From the NCBI GenBank assembly GCA_013398295.1, contig VZSF01003232.1:1-64000 (forward strand): a stretch of 64,000 bases of DNA, read 5' to 3'. The DNA comes from Chionis minor (Eukaryota > Chordata > Aves > Charadriiformes > Chionididae). The notes below the pieces were generated by a model, which worked only from the letters and a program-made list of their open reading frames with translations, did no database searches and had not been told where the DNA came from. A program made the translations under genes and the position numbers. How positions within the stretch are numbered: position 1 is the stretch's first letter; every line of letters starts with the position of its first letter. Shown here piece by piece: positions 12,880-24,510 of the stretch.

Positions 12880-13450
12880 TTGCACCCATCCTCTTTTATC
12901 AGCGGCTTTACACCTACCTTCCTTCCTCTCCCTTTTCATTCCCCCCCCCCCTCCTTTCTATACATATTTTTTTTTTCTTTCCCCACACGGGATCTTAACT
13001 CTTATTCTCGATGTGTTTGCCATTCCGATTGATCTCTCCGTGCTTAGCCTGTTTTCCGCAACAGCAATAACGATTTCCCAAGACATTGTAAGCTCTGTCG
13101 TTAAGGATAGACTTGCTTCCTCGGAATCCGCTTTAAAGTGCGTTTGTCCGAGACTTAGTTTAATCTCTCTGCCCCGACAGATCTTCCAAATCATCCTGTA
13201 CCACTGCAGCGTCTTAGAACGTGGAAGGAGTCAAATATGTATAAATATGCCTTTCCCGGCTCAAAGCTGCCCAGCTCGCAAGAATTAGGGGGGAAAAAAC
13301 TAAACCATATGTGTACAACGCCACATTCCGTATTGCACCATAAGATAAAGAGCTTAGTAGCATCGATTCAATGGGAATAATTAAAAAGAAAGCCCAGGAA
13401 GATTATATCCGTATTTAGGGGGCAAATGCTTGTTTAGAAAATTTATTTCG
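12880..13450. other. AT-richer island inside CpG domain (candidate conserved non-coding element)
   Basis: Pyrimidine-rich start (runs of C and T at 12940-12980), followed by balanced unique sequence with frequent dispersed CpG and a TATAAATATG-type motif near 13239. No coding signal recognised. Confidence 0.28.
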
Positions 13451-15723
13451 GACACAAAAACGCTTGGCGAAAGTTTTGCGAGGTACAACGCGAAGCCGGT
13501 GATGGAGGCGCCCGAAATACAAAAGGCAGAAAAGCTACTCGGCGGGGCTGACCCCTGGGACGCCGGGAGAAGCCGGCAGCGGAGACCTCCCGCCCGGGGT
13601 GAGCAGCAGGAGGGGCGGGGGAAGGGGGGCTCGGCTGCTCGGAGCCGCCGGAGGGATGCGCTACCCGCCCTCGGCGCGGCATCCGCAGCCTCCGCTGGAG
13701 CCGCGGGGAGATCGCCGGGGCTCGCCGGGCTTTCCCGGGAGAAGAATAAAAGCCAGCAGCGGGATTTAGCCAAGGCAACTAACGCTGCACCCCGCACGGA
13801 ACGCTGCCGGCCGCTCAAGGCTTCATTTCTCGAAACGCATCAACTCTCTGATGGTTTTCTGTTTTCTTTTCTCCCCTAAATTGGTTTTCGACGCAGGGAA
13901 GTTGCTGCGGATTTTCCCCGCCGAGATGCTTGGAGAGCGGGAGCAGCGCAGTCCGCCGCTGCTGCCGCCCCCACGCACGTTGTCTCCGGGGTATTTTCAC
14001 GTGAACCTGGAGCTTAACCTCTCGCTCATCCGCAGGAGCTCACACTGCGGGGGGCGTTAGGCGAGGGGATGCTCGGCAACTCGCGGATTTATTCCCTGCG
14101 TCAGCAGTACCGGCTTTGGCCGAAGTAGGATGAAGGCAATCATTGCCTTGCTTTAAGCCCCCCCACACCGAAAGCTCCTGGATGGGGGCACAGACGCATC
14201 AGTTCCGCCCTCCCACGAGTTTGGGAGGACGGCAGAGGCGAAGAGCTCCGGTGTGGCCCCTCTCCCGCATCCCCTCTTCCGCCACACCGAGACTTGCAAC
14301 GCTCGGGCCCCGCCGAGGTGAGGAGGTGCGGGGCCACGCGAGGTTTAGCGTGGCGTTGCAAGGCTGAAAGAGGCTCAAGGTCGGGGTACGCGGCCAGAAT
14401 GCGACCCAGCTTTCCAAATCCCACGTCTCTGCTTTTGTTTCGAAGGCATGTTTAGAGCTAGCCCCAGAAAAGGCAGCGGGGAACGAATAAAGCCAGTAGG
14501 AAAAGGTCGTGTCTAGGAGCTCGTACTGCAACAGAAGAAGGCGGGCGTCTTTATCTGCCGATACGTTAATTCTGCCCTCGCTGTAATTAGCAGGATCAGG
14601 TGTACTTTGCCTTGTCGAGCCTATTGCCCTCTCTTGAAACATAAGGAATGGTTTCCCGGGCAGCGTAGCACGCTTCTCCCTCTCTCCCTACATTACGGAG
14701 GTGATGGCTCGGGCCAACCTTCGTCTCGTCTCGTATTTTTCGTGTTTAGGGAAGCAGGGAGGGCTTAGCAAATAACTCTGGATGAGCAGATGTGATCGTG
14801 CCCGCACAGTCCCCTCCCGCGTCCTTTCAAACCACTCGGCCCCTGAAACCCTCCCCAGCCTCCGGCTCACTCGAGGGAAAGTGCTGGGGAATGAGCACTT
14901 TCCCAGGAGAGGGACGGGCAGAGAGGGGCTGGAGTCACCCTCCTTTCCCCTGCAGGGCTTCGCTGTCTGCACAGTCTTCTGCTCTGAAATCCGCGGGAGG
15001 GCGAGGAAGCAGCCCTTCGGGATGCCGAGAGCTGGGGCTGGCCTTCAGCGCCGCGGCTGCGCTCCGTGCAGTAAGCGAGCATCCTCCTAGAGGGAGGGAG
15101 GGAGAGGACGAGAGGCTCGGAAAAGCGACGCTCCACTTGAGCATTAAGACGCCTCCCGGTTGTTTTTGATTGTTTTTGACGCTTGGGGAGGCTCGGGGGG
15201 GGCCCAGAGGCCACGGGGGAGCCCGGGGTCACAGCCCAGCCCCTGCGCGAAGCAGCGCGGTGCGGGCGCACGGAGCTGGCGGGAGACCCCATCCCCCGCC
15301 ACGCCAATGAAAGGGGCCGATCCGGGCTCCTTCCCGCGGGGACCAGTTTGAATTTGGAGCTGCCTTTCTCCTCGCGCCCGTGGAGCTCGGAGTCCGCCCT
15401 CTCGTCCCGGACAGAGCAGTGGGACACACGCAAAAGCAACCTCCGGTTCCGGGAGGTGGGGGGGGACACGGGGACGACGACGGGGGACTTTGCCCTGCCC
15501 TCCCCGCCGCCGCGCCCGCGGCTGCCCCCTGGCGCTCGCTGCCCCGCACTGCACGCCCCGCCCGCGGGGGGGCCCGCCCGGGTGGCAGTTCCCCCCGCAG
15601 CGGGGAAGCTCCTTCCCCCCCTCCCGGAGGCTGAGCGACGACCCCCACCCCTCCTGCGACACTTTCCCCGCCACACCTGGTTGCTCCCCTGGCTGCTGTT
15701 TTCCGGGTGGGGAGCGGCTGGCG

Positions 15724-16181
15724 NNNNNNNNNNNNNNNNNNNNNNNNNNNNNNNNNNNNNNNNNNNNNNNNNNNNNNNNNNNNNNNNNNNNNNNNNNNNN
15801 NNNNNNNNNNNNNNNNNNNNNNNNNNNNNNNNNNNNNNNNNNNNNNNNNNNNNNNNNNNNNNNNNNNNNNNNNNNNNNNNNNNNNNNNNNNNNNNNNNNN
15901 NNNNNNNNNNNNNNNNNNNNNNNNNNNNNNNNNNNNNNNNNNNNNNNNNNNNNNNNNNNNNNNNNNNNNNNNNNNNNNNNNNNNNNNNNNNNNNNNNNNN
16001 NNNNNNNNNNNNNNNNNNNNNNNNNNNNNNNNNNNNNNNNNNNNNNNNNNNNNNNNNNNNNNNNNNNNNNNNNNNNNNNNNNNNNNNNNNNNNNNNNNNN
16101 NNNNNNNNNNNNNNNNNNNNNNNNNNNNNNNNNNNNNNNNNNNNNNNNNNNNNNNNNNNNNNNNNNNNNNNNNNNNNNNNN
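15724..16181. other. Assembly gap (458 N)
   Basis: A single unbroken run of N. It is bounded on the left by GC-rich CpG-island sequence and on the right by an A/C-only low-complexity tract, which probably explains why sequencing failed here. A first exon of the neighbouring gene could be hidden inside. Confidence 0.98.
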
Positions 16182-16338
16182 AAAAAAAAAAAAACCAAAA
16201 AACCCCCCAAACAAAAACAAAAAACCAAAAAAAAAAACCCCACCAAAAAACCCAAACACCCAAAACCCAACCCCAAAACCAAAAAACCAAACCCACCCCC
16301 CCAACCCACCACAAACCAAAAAAACCCAAACCCCAAAC
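16182..16338. repeat. A/C-only low-complexity tract beside the gap
   Basis: 157 consecutive bases contain only A and C, as irregular runs of A3-A11 alternating with C2-C8. The minus strand is therefore pure G/T with many G3-G8 runs and could form G-quadruplexes. There is no fixed repeat unit. It may be real low-complexity DNA or an error-prone read end at the gap edge. Confidence 0.9.
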
Positions 16339-16769
16339 TGTTTACTATTCAGGAAATTTAGTAATTATTTTCCCCTCCCTGTAGTGACATTACCCTTCTT
16401 TTGATATTAGATCCTTGCCAGAGGCCCTCGCTTTCAGGCTGCAGGGAGGAGACGAAGATTAAGGAGTTGCAGTAGAGACCGCAGTGTAAGTTTCTTTCGG
16501 GCCATTTTCAGGCGTTTTGCAGCAGAACAAAAAGTATCAAGTTAGAAAGAATAGCCTATAGGTTTCCGCAAAGCAGACAACTTTGACGCTTTCATTGGAT
16601 CCGTTATTTATTACTCTGGATTGAACTGTCTGCCCTCCAGCACATTTCACTATGTTTATTCATGCCACAAGCACCACTAATAGAGTATCACAGGAAGAAA
16701 TACTATAACTCAGAGCCAAGTGAGGCCATCTTTTAACTAGAAGGCTCAAAATGATTAGCAAACACTAGT

Positions 16770-16895
16770 TTAGCCTCCCAACACCTGTGTAATGAAGTCT
16801 CCTATGCCTCATTTTATAGCAAAGGAAACTGAGGCAAAGCACAGTTAAGCAACTCGCTCGAGGGCATCAAATAAACAGAAAGTAAAAACATATTC
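16770..16895 (-). mobile_element. MIR-type SINE fragment
   Basis: The plus strand reads as the reverse complement of the MIR core and tail. An ACACCTGTGTAATGAAG-like part is followed by CTCATTTTATAG, GGAAACTGAGGCAAAG, CAGTTAAGCAACTCGC and GAGGGCATCA. These track the MIR consensus (from memory) in order and spacing. It is old and diverged, as expected for MIR copies in amniotes. Confidence 0.75.
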
Positions 16896-18084
16896 TTAGA
16901 TTTTCTTTGCTTAACCCTAGAGCAAAACTCTTTCTGCAGAAATAATAGTAAAGGAGCAGAAAACTACAAGGCAGACAACAAAGATCTAAATCAGATTAAA
17001 AACAACAAACCAAAATGGCACCGCTGATGCGCGTTTGGTGGTTTTCTACGAAGCTGTAGAAAAACATTCTACAAAGTTGATAGATCTCTATTTATTTTAA
17101 TTCTTGGCTACTGATACTCATCTGAAGACATACTGCACTTTTTTAAAAAAAACCCCAAACTAGAGAGAGCTGAAGTCCCCCCCCATCACCTTCCAGCATC
17201 CATTAAATCTTCTCAGGCCACCCAGAGATCTCCCTTGACAACCCACTCATCATCTACTGAAACATCCTCATAAACCACAAAGACAACATTCACACTTTAG
17301 CTAATCCATCTCCTCAAAGGCAAGCAGAAAGTAGAGCGAAGCCCTTGGAGTCAGGACTTTGTTGGACTAAAGAAGGAAAAAAGTGGAGTTCCTATTCCAA
17401 GGCATCCCGCCAGCATGTGATGCTGCTAAGCAAAATGGATTAAAACCGCATCGATACTCACCACCTCCATTTTGCTGTTATTCTATACAAGTAGACTGTA
17501 ACTCTGAAGTCTATTTTAACAACTGTTTCTCTGTAGGAATTAAGCTCATTAGCAATACCACCACCCTGCCGCAAAAGCACATTTCATCTTCAGTGGAATC
17601 AGAACAACCTGCTCCCACACAGAGGTCAGCAACACACCTGAATCCAAGATCTTCAGAATCCCAGCACACTCCCGAGCCATTTCTGCAATGGTTATTAAAC
17701 ACTAAAATGATACTTTTCCAACAGGTCACACCAACACTACATAACCTGCAGCCTTTGTGGAGCCCACACGGTAGATTCATTCACTTTGCAGCTTCCTTCT
17801 AGGGGGTTCATGCTGCTGAACTTAAGCCAGGAGCGTCACAGCTTGGCTCAGTTGTCTCAATGGCAGCAGTAATTCTCTCCCAACCAATGTTTTCCCAAGG
17901 TCCACCAAGGCTCTTCTGCCTCATGTGTCAACGTGTGTGCCTAGCGAACACACTAGCTCCAAGCCAGACGTGGGTTTAGTCATTCATGTCCAGCGCATTC
18001 TGCCTGTGACTAGACCGTCACTCCAGTGCTTCTTGAGAAGTGTCCTTGATGTGATGGGGAGGAGCTTTCTGTGCATCAAAACTA

Positions 18085-18346
18085 CAGTTAAACCGTGGTT
18101 CTTTGAGATGCCTTGTCCACATGGATTCCACATATGCCCCAGGAATGTATGACCGCATTCTTTTAAACGAGACACAGCTAGCGAAGCACAGCATTCACTC
18201 TGCACACCTTGCTTCCTGTTGCAAGAAAGAAGTGTAACCTATATTTAAGAGCAAGAATCCCAGGAACAACTTCCTGATCAGAACAGATGGAAGGCAGGAC
18301 ACAACAGTACACACAGATAACGAGTCTTGAAGAACCACAGCTACTG
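18085..18346. mobile_element. Small element with terminal inverted repeats (MITE-like DNA transposon remnant)
   Basis: The left end (18085-18109) and the reverse complement of the right end (about 18324-18346) share GTGGTTCTT plus matching flanks (CAGT..A and .GAGA). They form imperfect ~24-bp inverted repeats about 260 bp apart. The interior has no coding capacity. The end sequence resembles, from memory, a non-autonomous element common in turtles and crocodilians; the family name is uncertain. Confidence 0.55.
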
Positions 18347-21300
18347 CAAGGTAAATATCGACCCTTTATTCCCCTGAACATCCACACGACTTTAATTTTG
18401 GGGGTTTGCAAGCACTTATGTCAGTAACAGAAAGTTGATAAGGGTTGCCTAAAAAGAATGGATGTCATACTGCTACTCACAGTTTACGTTTGGCCTATAA
18501 GCCTAAACAAAAAATTGTTCTTTTCCCCTCCTTGCTGTAGGAACATCTGCCAGACAGGCCGTGAAGGATTAAGCGTGGGCAGAGCAAGCCCCAAACCACT
18601 CAGATATTTCTTGGCTTGAGTACTTGAGGCATTTATTGAGATCTTTGTTATTCATTCAGCAAACGCCATGAAGAGAGTCTTGAAATACATTTGAACAACT
18701 GTTCTCAGTCACAATAAAAAGTCAGTCTCACAACATTCAACATAGAAGGTTTTACTTTACTCAGAGAGGGACGTGGTTTAGGGAAGGAAATGTGAAGGTA
18801 AACAGGGTGAATGGAGCCAGAGATCATCTATAGCAGAAACCCTGGGCAGTGACAGAGAGTAGCCTTGTTTTGATAAGTTTCATCTGTATTTGACTTAGTA
18901 AGATGTTTCCATAAATTCTAGGGCATCAGGGAAGTTTTTACCAGAGATAGCAGAGAACATACATCCAATGTTTCTAACAGAAGTTTCCTTAATTTTATCA
19001 GCACGTGACCATCATTTCATGTTGATAGATGAGAATAAAGTCACTCCAACAATGAAGACATGCCTTGGAAATCAGACTGATCGGAGAGTCAGAGATACAA
19101 CAGCATGTGGGACAAGCAATACTGCCCATGCAGGATCTTGCCTGTGCTTTGTACGACCTGAAGTGAGCATCTTGTTTCTGAATGGTTTAGGACAGCAAGA
19201 GATATCTGGTACCACCTTGCTCTGCCACAAGCTGTCGCCTGTCACCTATAAAGGTTAATCCATTAACCCTTCAAATTAGACTCATTAAATTGATTGTATT
19301 GAGGAAGCAGATGGCTTACTTTACTCCACCACCACATACAGCCGTGTGACTCTTCATGTCAGCCATATGAACGACGCTATGACCATGCTATCATACCCAG
19401 GCTTTTACAAGCATGCTGTTACTACCAAACATTTAATAACTTTTAAGGATTTCAGTGCTGGAACTCTTGTCCTGACATTTCATCTTGCAGATACACCAAA
19501 TATAGCACATCTGGAACTGATCGAGCCTTCTGGTGTGGCACAGATTTGCTCTTCCTGTCTCACAGCCATATTAGAGTGCCGAGAGCACGACAGCACAACA
19601 GACATTAAGCTCAGTGCTTAGTTTCACATCCACAGGCAGCACGAGACCACTCATGTAGTGGATAATCTCATCTTCAGTCATGGTGCTCTGTGACAGCAAT
19701 TTACCACTGTAGCAAAGTATCTTCCCAGATGTTAAACTGTTTATTGCAACTGGGCACACGTGCTCATCCCTCAGTGAAGAAGGTTGGCATTTGGTTTTAT
19801 ATAATAACTGTGAAACCAAAGTTGCTGTCTAAAAGTAAAATGATCAACAAATCTTCCATTTGCATAATAATGTGGGACTGTTACAGGTAGAATGATTTTT
19901 CATTGGCACAAAATGAAAAAATACTTTTCTGTCAAACCTTGCACAATAGGACCATTAGCACAACCAATGAAAACAATAGAAAACACAGTGGTAATCAGTA
20001 TAGAATCTTCAGTGACAATAAATAAAATTTTCCATTACTTCAGCTGTCATCTGGTCACCAAAGGACTATGTGATAGAAAGCTTGGTTGGAAATTCAGAGA
20101 TTAACAAAAGTCTTCTCTCACAAGCTAGTGAGTTAAAAAAGCCAAACCAAACCACACCATAAAAGCATTAGATCAATGAGTGTCACATAAGATCACAGTT
20201 TTGCTGCAGCACTTTCTCTGAAACTGGCTCACGCAACTAGTAAAGTCCCATGATGTAAGGGACTTCTGAAATGAGGAGAGGAGATACCTGGGTCCTTTCA
20301 AGACTTTTGACTACACAATGAAGTGACATTCTTCTTGCAGCTATTATTGCCAAGTTTACCCAGAAAGAAGGAACAGATCAAATCATTTAAAGGAAATTAG
20401 ACAGTTCAATATAGCAGAAAGAAAGTTTTTGTTTTCGTGGCAAGAACAGATAACATCTTTCCTGAATGGAAAACCTTTTCCACCAGACTCCCTATGCTAG
20501 CATGCTAGACTACTTCTCTCCGTGAAGCAATCAGTCATACATAAACATGTATGCAGCATCCAGAAACTCAAATACAGAGACACCAGCACAGGTAAAAGAT
20601 CCATCTGTTGTTCTGAACATAAATCTAACCAAGCCGGACCACTGAAAGAGCATGCTCATTAGATTCAAGACTCAAACCCACCTGGGCCCATATTGTAGCT
20701 ATTACTAGAACCACACACAGACCCCCTCTGAGTTTTGTTGTGGGCCTTCAAGTGATATAGATAAGTAGAACGTGCATCAGAACAGTAATGAAAAATACAA
20801 ATGAGTCACTCAGAATGGACCTCTGGCTCTTACTGATCCTACAGCAACTGCTGAAATTGGTACTGTAGCTTATAAAAAAACAAGCTTTTTTTGGAAATCC
20901 CCATTTTGTGAAAACATCCAAAGGCTTTGGATCTAAGGATTAGATTTGGCTTTGGCTAGTGGTTTCCAAACAGATTTCTGCTGACACAATCATCTAGCAA
21001 ACTGTAGAGACCAGAAAAATTAAAGTTTCATATTATAGTACAGTCCTCAACAAATCAGATACAGCGTTCCTACGTAAGCTGACACAAAGGCTTTCATCAG
21101 CAGTATTTACTGCGGTGCTGTTGTCAGGATCACAATGACCCTAACCAAGGATAAGAAAACTTGCTCTGATAACATATAGTCCCAAAATTTTTAGATACAG
21201 GTCAGTTCCCCAGGATCCCATTTCACCGTCCTTCCTTAAACTTTCAGCTCACTCATTCGAACTCCCTAACCTTGAATGGAGGCAACCACAATCCTGCTAA

Positions 21301-21642
21301 GGAGTTTTGCTTGAATCGTTTGTGCATAAGCACACACTGAATCAGAACTATGCACAAGGGCTTCTGGAGAATCTAGGAACCCAGATCACTGTGTTTGAAA
21401 ACTAAGTATACTTCAACCACACCTTTAAGAGTTACAAGCAAATTCCAGTATAATGTGGAATATGCATAGTCTCCAGTTATTTGAGGCATGGATGTATGTG
21501 GATGCTGGAACACTGCCAGAATTCATTTATGAGGCCAGTCATCATCTGGAGTCTCTGCTGAAGAAAATATTGTTCCTGAATCTAAAATTCCCAGTAAATT
21601 CTGTGCTCTAAATTGGGAGCACAGAACTGAGACTCACTATCA

Positions 21643-21700
21643 ACTTATCAGCTTATCAGCTTATCAGATCCACTGTCAGCTCACTTATCACTGATAAGTG
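21643..21700. repeat. GATA-motif cluster with perfect palindrome
   Basis: CTTATCAG is repeated three times head to tail (about 21644-21667). A 9-bp perfect inverted repeat follows, CACTTATCA (21682-21690) and TGATAAGTG (21692-21700), separated by one base. Five TTATC/GATAA cores occur within 60 bp. Confidence 0.85.
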
Positions 21701-24510
21701 GTACGATGACTTTCCAGGAACCATTGATCACAAAGATAAACGTCTCAAGTGTATAAATGTTTATAGTATGTATATGGTATAAGTGTTTATAGATCTTAGT
21801 AAGTTACTCATTGAGGTGCTCACATTCATCTGTAAAGGTAAGTGAATCTCTTCAGTTACCTGGAGATTCTAGGTCTGATACTGCCAATCCCAACCACTAC
21901 AGATGTATTTTGGATGCACTTAAACATACAGGAATGGGAAAGGAGGAGATTTCAAGACCAAGACACAAATTATTGCACATATTCAAGGAAAAGGATTGCT
22001 GAAGAAAGGGAAGCTGAAACAAAGAGCAACAACGCAAGGGGTAAGGATACCTCTCCATCTTTTCAGCTCTTCTTTCTTCAACTGTGAAAGATGCAATTGG
22101 ATCTCTTTTCCACCTAGTCCTGGAAGAATATCCTACAATGACCTCCACAGCACCACAGGGCACACCTACACTAGCACTGCGGTTGGGACCAGGTGTGCAC
22201 CTCTGCAGAAACTCCCCGCTGTCCCCACTAACTGCACTTCAGCAGGCACCAGACAGAAGTCTTAGGGAATATGAACTGGATGAAACCAAACACGAAAATG
22301 CATTTCAGGAAGCTGCCTACTGCACTCCAGATGTAAACAAACAGTAAAGCCCCAGCACACTGGACTAGAGTTAGTGTGAAACAAATCCTTCTCAAATACA
22401 CAGCATCGAGCTTTCTTCAACAACTGTTCCCTAAAAAGCTGCTCTACCTCATTTGCACTACTTTGCTCAAGGAAACACTGTGGCATAACACCATCTAGAA
22501 CTGGTGCTTACAAAAAATGTTCTGAAGAGGAAACAGGGAGGTAGAAGAAAAGCAAAGCGGTAAGAGTAGCTTGGTATCAAAAGCAACTTTTACCAATAGT
22601 AGCAAGCACACATTCCTTCAAGCTCAGCTGCTTCATGCCAAACTCTTCCCAGATGCCAAGTAATGCATCAAGGAATGGCTCAAGGAATGCAGAGAGCCAG
22701 CCAGGTTAAGTCCAGCTAGACTCTTAACCTGAACGCTGAGATGGTTAACTTCCCAGAAACGCCATGCTCTAAGAAAACTGAAATAGGCAGCAGACACTGT
22801 AAACATCTACGTTACCATTGTCTCCTCTCAGGGGACTCTAATGACCACAGTTGTTAGTGGAATTAGGATTACTTCACTGAGCAGAAGCAGCTTTTGTTTT
22901 AAGAATTCCTCCACAGAAGCTACTAAAATAAAAAGGCTAAAGTCAACAACCAGTTGACTCATTTTACACAAGTTTAACTTTCCTGAAGAAGAAAACACAG
23001 GCATATTTCCTTACTTGAAGGAAACGGGTCAGGCAAGTAAGATTTCTTTGACTGACAGGGGAAAACCCCAATCTATTCTTCAATTAAAAAGAGAGAAAAT
23101 AGTAAATTTGATAGAAACACTGCTAAATATGTAACGTATTAAACCCCTACCCCAAAGAAAGGGCTCTTTGAAGCTTTTCTTCCTGCTTCACCTATGTGAT
23201 TTTCTGAAAAGATCTAACAGTTTTGGAAAGACTGCTCAGAACAGCTTGGGTAACAAGCCAGAATTGCCTGTTGATGTCATCCCCTCCCTCCCTTTTTTGA
23301 TTAATTAATTGTATTGAAGGCATATGAATACTCCTATTTCCTTTTGACTGCAAAGGTGGTGTATTGAATGCCAACTGTACATATTAGGTGATTTGAGTGT
23401 CAGAAGCGTAAAGACATCTTTTGAATACATGCTCCTATCTTTGTTAGCAAAACAGAGAAACAGGCAAAAGCTAGATACACTAGCGTTAAAGATTTTCAGT
23501 ATCTCCATGAGCACTGTGTTAGCTTCTCTAGTGTAAGATTCTAAGGAACCTACTGTGCGACCTTTGCAGAAATCAACCAACGTTAAAAAGTGTCACAGCA
23601 AACACTTTACGCCAAATCAGTAAGCAGCGGTAACGATGTGCCTTAATTTGTCTTAGTTCCCATGCAGAGTAACGCAGCTGTTGAACACTGACAAAAGTTG
23701 TGTAAAACCACCTAAATATGCACAGCTGTAACTGTGCCCTTTCATAATCCACTACAGCTAATTTGAAAACAGGGACTGGTTTTGAATACACTTAATCTTT
23801 TCAGAGGACATTACCTTGGACTTGTCTACACTGAGTTTGGTTTCCCATCATTCTGTCTCCATCCACTCTGCTCCTCTAGTCTCAACTAACTTTAGAAACT
23901 CTGTCATCATCAAGTTCTTGCATGACAGTTCTCTTCTTCAGATCCCTAACAAATATATACAGGTCTCACTACAGATGCGCAGTCCATAACTTCTTGTTTT
24001 GCAAAACTAAATAATTCTTTCTGAATCAACTCACTATGATAATTAACTAAATTTAAAACTAAGTAACTTTTTTTTTAAGAAAAACAACAAACTGCACTAC
24101 ACAGAAACCATCCCAGTTTTACTAATTCAGTCATGTAAGACTGCAATTCTTTGTGACAAATGCCATAGGCATATAATAGTTATGAGCTGCCAGAGTACGG
24201 GATGAGCTCAATTTACATTTTAGTAGAGCAACTTCAAACACAGCACCATTAATTGCAATGACACATTTAAATATGCTAGCATAAGACCCCTAGGGCTTTC
24301 ATTATCTTTTAACATCTACTACTATCGCCTCTTTGGAAGAGCGTGTGTCCTTTTGGCAATTCCCCCTTTGCTATACATTCCATAACAAATGTCATGGTTC
24401 ACGGGTCCCAGTCTGTGGGTCTCATGAGGCCTAAGATGAGCAGAGGCTAACACCATTCTCCCATCACTGAGCTTTCTTGAGGCACAATAGGGAGATTTCA
24501 TAAAGATCTA

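Larger units (their letters stand above)
300..15723. promoter_or_regulatory. Long CpG-dense domain, likely TBX15 promoter-side regulatory region
   Basis: By eye this interval is packed with CpG and GC-rich blocks, in sharp contrast with the CpG-poor sequence after 16.3 kb. Denser blocks lie at roughly 300-1030, 2150-3480, 3700-4520, 4740-6460, 7200-9080, 9600-11560, 12400-12870, 13480-14450 and 14780-15723. Vertebrate genes for developmental transcription factors commonly sit in such multi-island, Polycomb-bound, unmethylated domains. TBX15 is the conserved neighbour 3' of WARS2 in the same orientation. I could not recognise any TBX15 coding exon here (no N-terminal or T-box peptide on the minus strand), so the association rests on synteny. 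The many long reading frames in this interval are composition artefacts. Confidence 0.6.

Noticed and set aside
14867..16404. Very long reading frames of up to 489 codons.
   Set aside because: Most of their length is the 458-N gap and the A/C-only tract, where stops cannot be seen.
17383..17802. 139-codon plus-strand frame in the intergenic region.
   Set aside because: No recognisable domain, no Kozak or exon context, low-information composition.
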